A DNA stretch of 64,000 nucleotides from Slackia sp. (GTDB lineage: Bacteria > Actinomycetota > Coriobacteriia > Anaerosomatales > Anaerosomataceae). The translations under genes were made by a program, and so were the position numbers. The DNA lies in contig DYEA01000016.1 in NCBI GenBank assembly GCA_020725885.1, positions 124,001 through 188,000 on the forward strand. Direction: 5' to 3'. This document shows positions 16,073 through 24,065 of this stretch, piece by piece; position 1 is the stretch's first letter; the number at the start of each line of letters is the position of its first letter. The notes under the pieces are model-generated. The model searched no databases, was not told the origin of the DNA, and worked only from the letters and a program-made list of their open reading frames with translations.

Positions 16073-17341
16073 GTGGTAGCGATTCCCGGCAAGACGATCG
16101 CCGAGAAGATCCTCTCGGCACACTCCGGCACCGACGCGCACGCGGGCGACATCGTCGTCGCCGACGTCGACTTCGTGATGGGACAGGACGGCACCTCGCC
16201 GCTCGCGATCCGCGCGCTCGAGCGGATGGGCGTCGACGGCGTGTTCGATCCCGCGAAGGTCGCGCTCGTCATCGACCATTCGGCCCCGAGCCCGCTGGAG
16301 GGCGTGAGCGCGCTGCATACGGTGATGCGCGAGTTCGGGAAGCGCACCGGTGCGAAGGTCTACGACATCGGCTGCGGCGTGTGCCACCAGCTCATCCCAG
16401 AGAACGGGCACGTCGTGCCGGGCGACCTCATGGTCGGCTGCGACAGCCACACCTGCACCTATGGCGCGCTCAACGTGTTCTCCACGGGCGTCGGTTCCAC
16501 CGACGGCGCAGCCGCGATGGCCTCCGGCAAGCTGTGGTTCAAGGTGCCCGAGACGATGCGCGTGACCTACACGGGCGAGCTCAAGCCGGGCGTCTTCAGC
16601 AAGGACCTCGTCCTGTACCTCGCGGGCCAAATCGGCGCGGACGGCGCGACGTACATGGCCCTCGAGTTCGACGGGCCCGTCATCGAGGCGCTCTCGGTCG
16701 ATGCGCGCATGACGATCTCGAACATGGCCATCGAGGTCGGCGCGAAGGCCGGGCTGATGCGGGCGGACGCCAAGACGCTCGCGTGGTACGAGGGCCGCAG
16801 CGAGCGGAAGCCGAACCCGGTCGATCCTGACCCCGACGCCCGGTACGCGCAGGAGATCGTGATCGACGCGAGCGAGATCGGCCCGCAGGTCGCCAAGCCG
16901 CACTCGGTCGACAACGTCTCGCCCATCGAGGAGGTCGAGGGCACGCCGATCCAGCAGGGCTTCCTCGGCACCTGCACGAACGGCCGGCTGGAGGACCTCG
17001 CGATCGCCGCGAGCATCCTCGAAGGCCGTCGCGTGCACCCGGACGTGCGCTTCATCGTCGCACCCGCGTCGCGCCGCATCCTGCTCGACGCGATCGAAGC
17101 GGGCTACGTCCAGACGCTCGTGGAAGCGGGCGCAGCGCTCGTGACGCCGGGTTGCGGGCCGTGCGTGGGCACGCACAACGGCGTGCCGTCCGACGGCGAG
17201 AACGTCATCTCGACGGCCAACCGCAACTTCAAGGGGCGCATGGGCAACTCCAACGCGTTCATCTACCTCGGCAGCCCGGCGACGGTCGCTGCCTCGGTCA
17301 TCGAAGGCAAGATCACCGACCCGCGGAAGTACCTGGGCTAG
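16073..17341 (+). CDS. Aconitase/IPM-isomerase family large subunit (probable citrate-isocitrate hydro-lyase)
   Basis: 422 residues, LeuC/HacA type. The 4Fe-4S ligands are in [12 protein letters not shown] and in the C-x2-C of TPGCGPCVGTHNG; GTCTNGRLEDL and the STANRNFKGRMGN tail are also typical. It is encoded with its small subunit and an isocitrate-type dehydrogenase, whereas a separate leuC lies at 32.6 kb within the leucine genes. I therefore infer an aconitase-like role; homoaconitase is the alternative. The start is uncertain: GTG 16073 directly abuts GAGGAGG (16066-16072), while a rare ATT at 16082 would have ideal spacing and give the usual N-terminus. Confidence 0.8.
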   Translation: MVAIPGKTIAEKILSAHSGTDAHAGDIVVADVDFVMGQDGTSPLAIRALERMGVDGVFDPAKVALVIDHSAPSPLEGVSALHTVMREFGKRTGAKVYDIGCGVCHQLIPENGHVVPGDLMVGCDSHTCTYGALNVFSTGVGSTDGAAAMASGKLWFKVPETMRVTYTGELKPGVFSKDLVLYLAGQIGADGATYMALEFDGPVIEALSVDARMTISNMAIEVGAKAGLMRADAKTLAWYEGRSERKPNPVDPDPDARYAQEIVIDASEIGPQVAKPHSVDNVSPIEEVEGTPIQQGFLGTCTNGRLEDLAIAASILEGRRVHPDVRFIVAPASRRILLDAIEAGYVQTLVEAGAALVTPGCGPCVGTHNGVPSDGENVISTANRNFKGRMGNSNAFIYLGSPATVAASVIEGKITDPRKYLG

Positions 17342-17349
17342 GAGGCGTC

Positions 17350-17853
17350 ATGTCCGCGATCCGCGCTCGCGCGTTCAAGTACGGCGACGACATCAACACC
17401 GACTACATCATCTCCGGCAAGTACAAGTTCAAGTCCACGGACATGGAGGCCATGGCGGTGCACGCCATGGAGGACCTCGATCCGGAGTACTACAGCAAGG
17501 TCAAGCCGCAAGGCGGCATCCTCGTGGCCGGCAAGAACTTCGGCATGGGCTCCTCGCGCGAGCAGGCGCCGCTCGTGCTCATCCACAGCAACACCAAGGC
17601 GGTGCTCGCCAAGAGCTTCGCGCGCATCTTCTTCCGGAACGCGATCAACACCGGGCTTCCCGTGGTCGAGTGCGACACCGATCTCATCGACGACGGCGAC
17701 GAGCTCGAGATCGACCTCGAGGGCGGCGTGGTGCGCGACCTCACGAAGGGCGTCGACATCCCGTTCGCGCCGCTGCCGCCGGTGATGGCGCAGCTTCTGG
17801 CCGACGGCGGTCTGGTCGAACACTTCAAGAAGCACGGCGGATTCGCCGTCTGA
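17350..17853 (+). CDS. Aconitase/IPM-isomerase family small subunit
   Basis: 167 residues, LeuD swivel domain. It shows YGDDINTDYII, the substrate loop GKYKFKSTD, NFGMGSSREQAP and [16 protein letters not shown]. The loop differs from the leucine-cluster LeuD (RYLNTSD), supporting a different substrate. It starts eight bases after the large-subunit stop; its GGAGG begins on the stop's last base. With its partner it would interconvert tricarboxylic acids through a cis-aconitate-like intermediate in the cytoplasm. Confidence 0.85.
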   Translation: MSAIRARAFKYGDDINTDYIISGKYKFKSTDMEAMAVHAMEDLDPEYYSKVKPQGGILVAGKNFGMGSSREQAPLVLIHSNTKAVLAKSFARIFFRNAINTGLPVVECDTDLIDDGDELEIDLEGGVVRDLTKGVDIPFAPLPPVMAQLLADGGLVEHFKKHGGFAV

Positions 17854-17909
17854 TCACGTTCTGTCACGGGCAGCCGCTGTGAGCCGCCCTGTCGCGAAGG
17901 AGGACACTG

Positions 17910-19004
17910 TTGGCGAAGCACACGATCACGCTCATCCCCGGAGACGGCATCGGGCCCGAGATCACGCACGCGATGCGGCGTGTGGTGGAGGCTGCAGGCG
18001 TCGACGTCGAGTGGGAGGTCGTCGAGGCCGGCGCGGACGTGATGGAGAAGCACGGCACGCCGCTGCCCGAGAGCGTGCTCGAGTCCATCCGGCGCACCAA
18101 GGTCGCAATCAAAGGTCCCATCACCACCCCTGTGGGCACCGGGTTCCGCAGCGTGAACGTGGCGCTCCGCAAGGAGCTCGACCTCTACGCATGCTTGCGT
18201 CCCGCCTTCAGCATCCCGGGAACGGGCGCGCGCTACGACGGCGTCGACATCGTGATCGTGCGCGAGAACACCGAGGACCTGTACGCGGGCATCGAGTTCG
18301 AGGAAGGCAGCGACGGTGCGCGGCGGCTCATCGAGTTCGTCGAGTCCGAGGGCGCCGGCCGCATCCGCCCGGACTCGGGCATCTCGCTCAAGCCGATCTC
18401 GGTCACGGGGACGCGTCGGATCGTGCGCTTCGCCTTCGAGCACGCGATCGCGAACGGGCGCAAGAAGGTCACCGCAGTCCACAAGGCCAACATCCTCAAG
18501 CACTCGGACGGCCTGTTCCTTCGCGTCGCCCGCGAGGTCGCGGAGGAGTACGCAGGGTCCGGCGTCGAGTTCGAGGACTACATCGTCGACGCGACGTGCA
18601 TGCAGCTCGTCCTGCGTCCCGAGCAGTTCGACGTGCTCGTGCTTCCGAACCTGTACGGCGACATCGTGAGCGACCTCGCCGCTGGCCTCATCGGCGGCCT
18701 CGGCATCGCGCCGGGCGCGAACATCGGCGACGAGTGCGCGGTCTTCGAGCCGGTGCACGGAAGCGCGCCGAAGTACGCCGGCAAGGACGTGGCGAACCCG
18801 ACAGCGGAGATCCTCTCGGCCGTGCTCATGCTCAACCACATCGGCGAGCGCGAGGCCGCCGAGAAGATCCTCGCGGGCGTGAAGCGCGTGCTCGCGGAGG
18901 GTAAGAGCGTCACCTACGACGTCATGCGCACGCTCACCGGCTCGACCGAGGGCAGCGTGGGCACGCAGGCGTACGCCGACGCGATCATCGCGACGTTCGA
19001 GTAG
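17910..19004 (+). CDS. icd: Isocitrate dehydrogenase, short type, NADP-type signature
   Basis: 364 residues of the beta-decarboxylating dehydrogenase family, begun by a TTG codon behind AAGGAGG. The substrate loop reads S81-V-N83-V-A-L-R87 followed by LYACLRP, the isocitrate pattern; the LeuB at 42 kb instead has [16 protein letters not shown]. Coenzyme positions are K288-Y289 (APKYAGKD) and Y336/R340 (VTYDVMR), matching the K344/Y345/Y391/R395 set of NADP-dependent E. coli Icd. It should make 2-oxoglutarate for glutamate synthesis and the transaminases encoded nearby. Homoisocitrate dehydrogenase is a less likely alternative. Confidence 0.8.
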   Translation: MAKHTITLIPGDGIGPEITHAMRRVVEAAGVDVEWEVVEAGADVMEKHGTPLPESVLESIRRTKVAIKGPITTPVGTGFRSVNVALRKELDLYACLRPAFSIPGTGARYDGVDIVIVRENTEDLYAGIEFEEGSDGARRLIEFVESEGAGRIRPDSGISLKPISVTGTRRIVRFAFEHAIANGRKKVTAVHKANILKHSDGLFLRVAREVAEEYAGSGVEFEDYIVDATCMQLVLRPEQFDVLVLPNLYGDIVSDLAAGLIGGLGIAPGANIGDECAVFEPVHGSAPKYAGKDVANPTAEILSAVLMLNHIGEREAAEKILAGVKRVLAEGKSVTYDVMRTLTGSTEGSVGTQAYADAIIATFE

Positions 19005-19022
19005 GAGCCGCAACCGCGGCTC
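19005..19022. terminator. Short bidirectional hairpin between convergent genes
   Basis: A 7-base-pair stem (GAGCCGC 19005-19011 with GCGGCTC 19016-19022) and a four-base loop fill the 16-base gap between the IDH stop and the AcuC-like stop, touching the latter. It would serve both transcripts. No T-run is present. Confidence 0.45.
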
Positions 19023-20019
19023 AGTGCTCGGCGATGAGCTCTGGCGGGACGTCGCGTTCGAGCAGCGCGTACGCGAGCGCTGCCCAAGCCCGCGGGACGA
19101 CGGTCTCGTACGCGTAGCCGCCGCCGCCGAACGCGACCATGCGGCCGTCGCAGACCTCGCGGGAGAGCGCGGCGAGCCTGCTCGTGAGCGCGTGGTAGCC
19201 GTGCAGCGTGAGCGCGAGGTGCGTGAGCGGGTCTGGCGCCAGCGCGTCCGCGCCGTTCTGGGTGACGAGCAGGTCCGGACCGAAGGCGCGGACCGCGGGC
19301 ACGACCCGCTCGTCGAGCGCGCGCAAGAAGTCGCTGTCGCTCGCGTACGGTTCGAGCGGTACGTTGACGACGGTGCCAGGCGCTTCCGGCCCGCCGGTTT
19401 CGCGCTCCGAGCCGGTGCCAGGGAACAGGAAGCGGCCGGACTCGTGAATGGACGCGGTCAGCACGCGGGGCTCGTTCCAGAACGCCTCCTGGACCCCGTC
19501 GCCGTGGTGCGCGTCGATGTCGACGTACGCGACGCGAAGCCCAGGCTGCTGTTCGAGCGCCCACGCGATGCCGACGGCGACGTCGTTGTAGACGCAGAAC
19601 CCCGCAGCCCGGTCGCGGTGCGCGTGGTGGAGGCCGCCTGCGATGGACAGCGAGCGGTCGGCGCGGCCGGACAGCACCTCGTGGAAGGCCGTGATCGCTG
19701 CTCCGGCTACGAGGGCCGCCGCGTCGTGCATGTCGGGGAATGCAGGCGTGTCGCCCGGGCCGATCCCGCGGCGAGGCGCGAACCGGTCTGGATCCCGCCC
19801 AGCCTCCTTGACGGTCTCGACGTAGGCTCCGTCGTGGACGCGCAGCAGGTCCTCGTCGCCGGCGGGGACCGGCTCGACCACGCGCATGCCACCTTCGTCC
19901 AAGAGGTGGAGGCGCTGCATGAGGTCGACCGCCCGGAGGAAGCGCTCGGGCCGCAACGGGTGTGTCGGACCGAGGTCGTATGATGCAAGGCGTTGAGAGA
20001 AGACCAAGGCGGCTCGCAC
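19021..20019 (-). CDS. Class I histone-deacetylase-superfamily protein, AcuC-like
   Basis: 332 residues from GTG 20019 (GGGGG nearby); longer readings have no supported start. The zinc-hydrolase motifs are complete: GGLHHAHRDRAAGFC (catalytic His pair), YVDIDAHHGDGVQEAFW (Asp and His zinc ligands) and GGGGYAYE near the C-terminus. In bacteria such proteins include AcuC, thought to deacetylate acetyl-CoA synthetase, and acetylpolyamine amidohydrolases. No acs gene is nearby, so the substrate is open. Confidence 0.85.
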   Translation of the reverse strand: MRAALVFSQRLASYDLGPTHPLRPERFLRAVDLMQRLHLLDEGGMRVVEPVPAGDEDLLRVHDGAYVETVKEAGRDPDRFAPRRGIGPGDTPAFPDMHDAAALVAGAAITAFHEVLSGRADRSLSIAGGLHHAHRDRAAGFCVYNDVAVGIAWALEQQPGLRVAYVDIDAHHGDGVQEAFWNEPRVLTASIHESGRFLFPGTGSERETGGPEAPGTVVNVPLEPYASDSDFLRALDERVVPAVRAFGPDLLVTQNGADALAPDPLTHLALTLHGYHALTSRLAALSREVCDGRMVAFGGGGYAYETVVPRAWAALAYALLERDVPPELIAEH

Positions 20020-20077
20020 GGTGCCCCCAGTCGCTCGCTGTGGTCTGCCGATAGTGTGATTCCCAGTACCAGGCAGA

Positions 20078-20175
20078 GCATCACGGCTGGCCGTTGGCGC
20101 CGTGATGCAGGAGACCCGCGCGAACCAGGGACCGGGCGGTGCTGTCGATCCGCGATAAGCGGGTGAAGGGGTCCC
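20078..20175 (+). ncRNA. Structured 5' leader of unknown class
   Basis: Three nested helices can be drawn: a perfect 10-bp hairpin (20078-20087 with 20099-20108), a long-range 6-bp helix GGGACC (20128-20133) with GGTCCC (20170-20175), and inside it CCGC-GATAA-GCGG (20150-20162). The helix closes five bases before the GGAGGTG of the 72-residue gene. It fits no riboswitch consensus I can recall with confidence. Confidence 0.4.
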
Positions 20176-20190
20176 GAACGGAGGTGCGAA

Positions 20191-20409
20191 GTGGATGACG
20201 AGCCCATGCGGGCCGAAGACGCTGTCGCGTTCATCGACGGGCTGCGGCTGATGCTCCGGGACAGGCCGGGATTCGGCTGGCTTGACCGCAAGCTCGCATT
20301 GCTTCGCCAGGGCGTAGAGGCGCTTCACGACGAGGTGGAAAGCATGCGAGCCTTCCTCGACGAGCGCGGCATGAGGTCAGACTACGAGCGGTGGCGGGCT
20401 CGGGAGTAG
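20191..20409 (+). CDS. Small hypothetical protein
   Basis: 72 residues starting at GTG 20191 behind GGAGGTG (20180-20186). The sequence is predicted mostly helical and charged (GWLDRKLALLRQGVEALHDEVESMRAFL), possibly a short coiled coil. There is no signal peptide, metal site or known motif. It precedes the histidine kinase gene by 42 bases and may be expressed with it, and it follows a structured leader. Function not recognised. Confidence 0.55.
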   Translation: MDDEPMRAEDAVAFIDGLRLMLRDRPGFGWLDRKLALLRQGVEALHDEVESMRAFLDERGMRSDYERWRARE

Positions 20410-20451
20410 AATCGTTCACGACCGGTCAGGTTTCGGAAGCTGGGGGTCCGC

Positions 20452-21885
20452 ATGGCTGACGTGTCGGAGCGCGACGCACTGGGGGAGGAGACGGGCGGCT
20501 CGCGGTTCGACGCCCTCATCCGCATCTCGCACCTGCTGTCTGCGACGCTCGAGCTTCCTCGGGTCCTTCAGACCGCGATCGACAGCGCGTGCGACGTGCT
20601 TGGCCTTGAGACCGGCGCGATTTACGAGCTCGAGGCTGGCACGCTCGTCCTCGGCGCTACGACGCCCCCGCTCCCGCCCGGGTTCCCGGACGAGTTCCGC
20701 AGGGCTCCTCTCGAGGACCATCCGCACATCGGCCGCGCGCTTGCGACCGGGGGGCCGGTCTTCGTGCGCGACACGTCTCAAGGGGAGTTCACCCCCGCCG
20801 AGCGCGCGATCTGCGAGGCCCGGCGCCTGCGGACGATCCTCTACGTCCCGCTGCTCGTCGAGGGCCAAGCGGTGGGCGTCGTCATCGTCGGCTCGACGAC
20901 GGGAGCGGAACGCGAGCTCACTGACGACGACAGAGCCGTGTGCGAGGCGCTGGCGGGACAGATCGCGCTTGCGATCGCCAACGCGCGGCTCTATCGCTCG
21001 GTCGAAGACGCGCGGCAAGCTTTGGCGGAGCACAACGAGCGGTTGGAGGTCCTCGTCGCCGAGCGCACCCGGGAGCTCGCGGAAGCGAACGAGGAGCTCG
21101 AGGCCGCGAATGCCGAGCTGGAGGCCATGAACGAGGAGCTCCAGCGCATCAACTTCGAGCTGGCCGAAGTCTCTGCGGCCAAGAGCAGGTTCTTCGCGAA
21201 GGCGAGCCACGAGCTGCGAACGCCGCTCACCGCGATCATAGGGTTCGGCACCATCCTTGGCCGTGGGATGGCCGGCGAGCTTTCGCCGGAGCAGCGTCTT
21301 CAGGTGGACACGATCGTGGGCGCCGCGCGTCACCTGCTGGCGCTCATCGACGACCTGCTCGACCTGTCGCGGCTGGAAGCGGGGCGTGTCGAGGTCACGC
21401 TTTCGGACTTCGACGCGGGGAGGACCGTCGAAGAGGTGGCCGAGGCCTGCCGTCCGCTCGCTTTGGAGAAGGGGCTGCGCCTGGAGACGGAAGTGCCGCA
21501 AGGCGGGTGCCCGGTGCGCCAAGACGAGATGCGCTTCCGCCAGATCCTGACGAACCTGGTGGGGAACGCGATCAAGTACACCGAGGAAGGCGAGGTGCGC
21601 GTCCGTCTGCTCGCGACGTGCGACGGATGGATCGCTTTGGAAGTCCACGACACCGGCTGCGGGATCGCAGACGACGAGATCGAGGCGGTGTTCCAGCCGT
21701 TCTCGCGAGCGTACGCCGTGGAGACGTCGGGGGCGGTCGCGGGCGCCGGCCTCGGCCTCACGCTGGTCAAGGAGTTCGCCGAGCTTCTGGGCGGCAGAGT
21801 CTCCGTCCAGAGCGAGGTCGGGCGCGGCTCGGTCTTCACGGTCGAATTGCCGCGAGAAGCGGCCTCGGGAAGCGGCCTCAGCTGA
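20452..21885 (+). CDS. Soluble GAF-domain sensor histidine kinase
   Basis: 477 residues with no transmembrane segment. A GAF domain covers roughly residues 20-185, followed by a coiled-coil linker rich in Glu and Leu (about 190-240). The HisKA box is KASHELRTPLTAIIGFG with phospho-acceptor H253. The ATPase domain has an N box (ILTNLVGNAIKYTEEGE), G1 (DTGCGIADDEIE) and G2 (GAGLGLTLVKEFAELLGG). It autophosphorylates in response to a cytoplasmic ligand or redox signal sensed by GAF. No response regulator is adjacent, so it is an orphan kinase here. Confidence 0.93.
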   Translation: MADVSERDALGEETGGSRFDALIRISHLLSATLELPRVLQTAIDSACDVLGLETGAIYELEAGTLVLGATTPPLPPGFPDEFRRAPLEDHPHIGRALATGGPVFVRDTSQGEFTPAERAICEARRLRTILYVPLLVEGQAVGVVIVGSTTGAERELTDDDRAVCEALAGQIALAIANARLYRSVEDARQALAEHNERLEVLVAERTRELAEANEELEAANAELEAMNEELQRINFELAEVSAAKSRFFAKASHELRTPLTAIIGFGTILGRGMAGELSPEQRLQVDTIVGAARHLLALIDDLLDLSRLEAGRVEVTLSDFDAGRTVEEVAEACRPLALEKGLRLETEVPQGGCPVRQDEMRFRQILTNLVGNAIKYTEEGEVRVRLLATCDGWIALEVHDTGCGIADDEIEAVFQPFSRAYAVETSGAVAGAGLGLTLVKEFAELLGGRVSVQSEVGRGSVFTVELPREAASGSGLS

Positions 21886-21969
21886 GACGCGCATGCTGCG
21901 CGGCGGTCCTCGCCGGGTCTGCGGCCTTTGCGTGGCTGCGCGATGCAACCCTATGGAAACGTCCGCTGA

Positions 21970-21998
21970 TTGTGCCCGCGCACGTCCGGCGCTATACT
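21970..21998 (+). promoter_or_regulatory. Promoter of the ilv-leu operon
   Basis: TTGTGC (21970-21975), 17-base spacer, TATACT (21993-21998). Transcription would start near 22005, so the leader before ilvD is about 365 bases and contains the whole T-box element. The same -35 hexamer occurs at the cytochrome promoter. Confidence 0.75.
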
Positions 21999-22004
21999 CC
22001 GTGT

Positions 22005-22369
22005 CCAATCCCATACGGGAATGGCGACGACGGGGACGAGTAGAGGCCAATCCTCGCTCCAGAGAGCCGGGGACGCTGGAATCCCGGTGCAGGACGCTTC
22101 GAACCTGGCCCCTGAGCCGCTCGGAAGAACGCGCGGGCGCGCGGCGGACGACCTCCGCGAAGCGCCCGGCAAGTAGGCCGGGTCGGTGGCATCCGTTATC
22201 TGCCGCATGAGAGGGCGCACGGCCCGCATCCGTGCGTCAATCAGGGTGGTACCGCGGGAGCGTGCTCTCGTCCCTGGCGTGGACGGCGCGCGAGCGCGGT
22301 GCTTCGTCTACGCGTCCCTGTCTTGCTCATGCGGCTGACGCGGCGCCGGCCCACGGAAGGGGTGGGACG
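22005..22369 (+). promoter_or_regulatory. T-box leader controlling ilvD and the branched-chain operon
   Basis: Hallmarks are in order: the GACGAGTAG motif (22035-22043), the stem I apical signature AGAGAGCCGG (22061-22070), GAAC followed by a specifier CTG (22105-22107) and CCTGAG, a long linker with GC stems, and the T-box AGGGTGGTACCGCGGG (22243-22258), whose UGGU would pair with the tRNA acceptor end. Read this way the specifier is Leu (CUG), so uncharged tRNA-Leu would turn on the genes. I see no classical terminator with a T-run. Instead TCGTCCC (22268-22274) can pair with GGGACGA (22364-22370) over the ilvD start, suggesting translational control. The leader fills the 484-base gap before ilvD. 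Confidence 0.85.
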
Positions 22370-24034
22370 ATGCAGTTGCGCAGCGACCGCATGAAGCGGG
22401 GCGTCACCCGGGCTCCCCACAGGAGCCTGCTCAAGGCCGACGGCCTCACCGACGAGGAGATCTCCCGGCCGCTCGTTGCCGTCGTGAACTCTGCCAATGA
22501 GGTCATCCCCGGGCACCTGCAACTCGACGCCATCGCCGAGGCGGTGAAGGCCGGCATCCGCATGGCCGGCGGCACGCCGCTGGAGTTCTCCACGATCGGC
22601 ATCTGCGACGGTATCGCGATGGGCCATCCGGGCATGCGGTACTCGCTCGCGTCGCGCGAGGTCATCGCGGACTCCGTCGAGCTCGTCGTGCAGGCGCACG
22701 CGTTCGACGCGATGGTGCTCATCCCGAACTGCGACAAGATCATCCCCGGCATGCTCATGGCTGCCGCGCGGCTCGACATCCCGGCGATCGTCGTGTCCGG
22801 CGGGCCGATGCTCGCGGGCCGGTTCCGCGGCAAGCCGGTCGACCTCGACACCGTGTTCACCTCGGTGGGCGCCGTGGCCGCCGGCGAGATGAGCGAGGGC
22901 GACCTGTGCGCGCTCGAAGACGCCGCCTGCCCGACCTGCGGCTCGTGCGCCGGGCTGTTCACCGCGAACTCGATGAACTGCCTGACGGAGGCCATCGGCA
23001 TGGGCCTTCCTGGCAACGGCACCGTGCCCGCGGTGTTCTCCGAGCGGCTGCGGCTGGCGAAGCGCGCCGGCATGAAGATCATGGAGCTTCTTGAGCACGG
23101 CATCACCGCGCGGCGCGTCATGACGCGCGAAGCGGTACGCAACGCGATGACGCTCGACATGGCGTTCGGCGGCTCGTCCAACACCGTGCTGCACCTGACG
23201 GCGATCGCGCACGAGGCGGGCGTGCCGATCACGCTCGACGACTGGGCCGAGGTGTCAGCTCGCACGCCGAACCTGGTTCGCATCTCGCCTGCGAGCGAGT
23301 ACCGCATCGAGGACCTCTACTACGCTGGCGGCGTGACCGCGATCCTCGCTGAGCTCGACAAGGCGGGCCTGGTCGAGCGCAAGGCGCTCACGGTCACGGG
23401 CGAGACCATGGGTGAGGTGGTCAAGCGCTCACCGGCGGCCGACGGCGCCGTCATCCGCCGCATCGATGACCCGTACTATCCGGAGGGCGGGCTGCGCGTC
23501 CTTCGGGGGAACCTCGCGCCGCGCGGGGCGGTCGTCAAGCAGTCTGCCGTCGCGCCGGAGATGCGCCGCCACACGGGCCCCGCGCGCGTCTTCGACTCCG
23601 AGGAAGCGGCGGTCGACGCGATCCTGCACGGGCGCATCAAGCCCGGCGACGTCGTCGTCATCCGCTACGAGGGCCCGAAGGGCGGTCCCGGGATGCGCGA
23701 GATGCTGCAGCCCACCTCGGCGATCTCGGGCATGGGGCTGGCGAACTCCGTCGCGCTCATCACGGACGGCCGCTTCTCGGGCGCCACGAAGGGCCCATGC
23801 ATCGGCCACGTGTCGCCAGAAGCTGCCGAAGGCGGGCCGATCGCGCTCGTCGAGGAAGGCGACGCGATCGAGGTCGACATCGACGCGGGCACGCTCACGC
23901 TCATGGTGACCGATGAGCGGCTCGCCATGCGGCGCCGCGAGTGGGTCGCGCCCGAGCCGAAGGTCACCAGCGGGTACCTGGCTCGGTACGCGCGGTTCGT
24001 GGGAAGCGCCGACACCGGCGCGGTGCTGTCGTGA
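22370..24034 (+). CDS. ilvD: Dihydroxy-acid dehydratase
   Basis: 554 residues. It dehydrates 2,3-dihydroxy-isovalerate and 2,3-dihydroxy-3-methylvalerate to the keto acids for valine, leucine and isoleucine. The Fe-S ligand regions [10 protein letters not shown] and [18 protein letters not shown] are present, as are [17 protein letters not shown] and the C-terminal [20 protein letters not shown]. The ATG at 22370 follows GGAAGGGG. It is the first gene after the T-box leader, so its expression should respond to tRNA charging. It is followed by ilvB after 31 bases. Confidence 0.97.
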   Translation: MQLRSDRMKRGVTRAPHRSLLKADGLTDEEISRPLVAVVNSANEVIPGHLQLDAIAEAVKAGIRMAGGTPLEFSTIGICDGIAMGHPGMRYSLASREVIADSVELVVQAHAFDAMVLIPNCDKIIPGMLMAAARLDIPAIVVSGGPMLAGRFRGKPVDLDTVFTSVGAVAAGEMSEGDLCALEDAACPTCGSCAGLFTANSMNCLTEAIGMGLPGNGTVPAVFSERLRLAKRAGMKIMELLEHGITARRVMTREAVRNAMTLDMAFGGSSNTVLHLTAIAHEAGVPITLDDWAEVSARTPNLVRISPASEYRIEDLYYAGGVTAILAELDKAGLVERKALTVTGETMGEVVKRSPAADGAVIRRIDDPYYPEGGLRVLRGNLAPRGAVVKQSAVAPEMRRHTGPARVFDSEEAAVDAILHGRIKPGDVVVIRYEGPKGGPGMREMLQPTSAISGMGLANSVALITDGRFSGATKGPCIGHVSPEAAEGGPIALVEEGDAIEVDIDAGTLTLMVTDERLAMRRREWVAPEPKVTSGYLARYARFVGSADTGAVLS

Positions 24035-24065
24035 GCGGGCGCGCTCACGTCGAGGAGGTGGTCGC

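Noticed and set aside
16073-17853. First LeuCD pair as the leucine isopropylmalate isomerase
   Set aside because: A second leuC and leuD with leucine-type motifs lie among leuA, leuB and ilv genes, and this pair precedes a dehydrogenase with an isocitrate, not isopropylmalate, loop.
16073-19004. Alpha-aminoadipate (homocitrate to 2-oxoadipate) lysine operon
   Set aside because: No homocitrate synthase or LysW-type gene is present, and the dehydrogenase residues fit isocitrate and NADP better. It is kept only as an alternative.
20060-20190. Known riboswitch classes (c-di-AMP, ZTP, cobalamin, SAM, c-di-GMP)
   Set aside because: Fragments such as GGGTGAA and CCCGAAC recall c-di-AMP leaders, but the order, spacing and remaining conserved elements are missing.
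22261-22369. A classical Rho-independent terminator in the T-box leader
   Set aside because: No stem followed by a T-run is present. The best complementary segments instead cover the ilvD start region.
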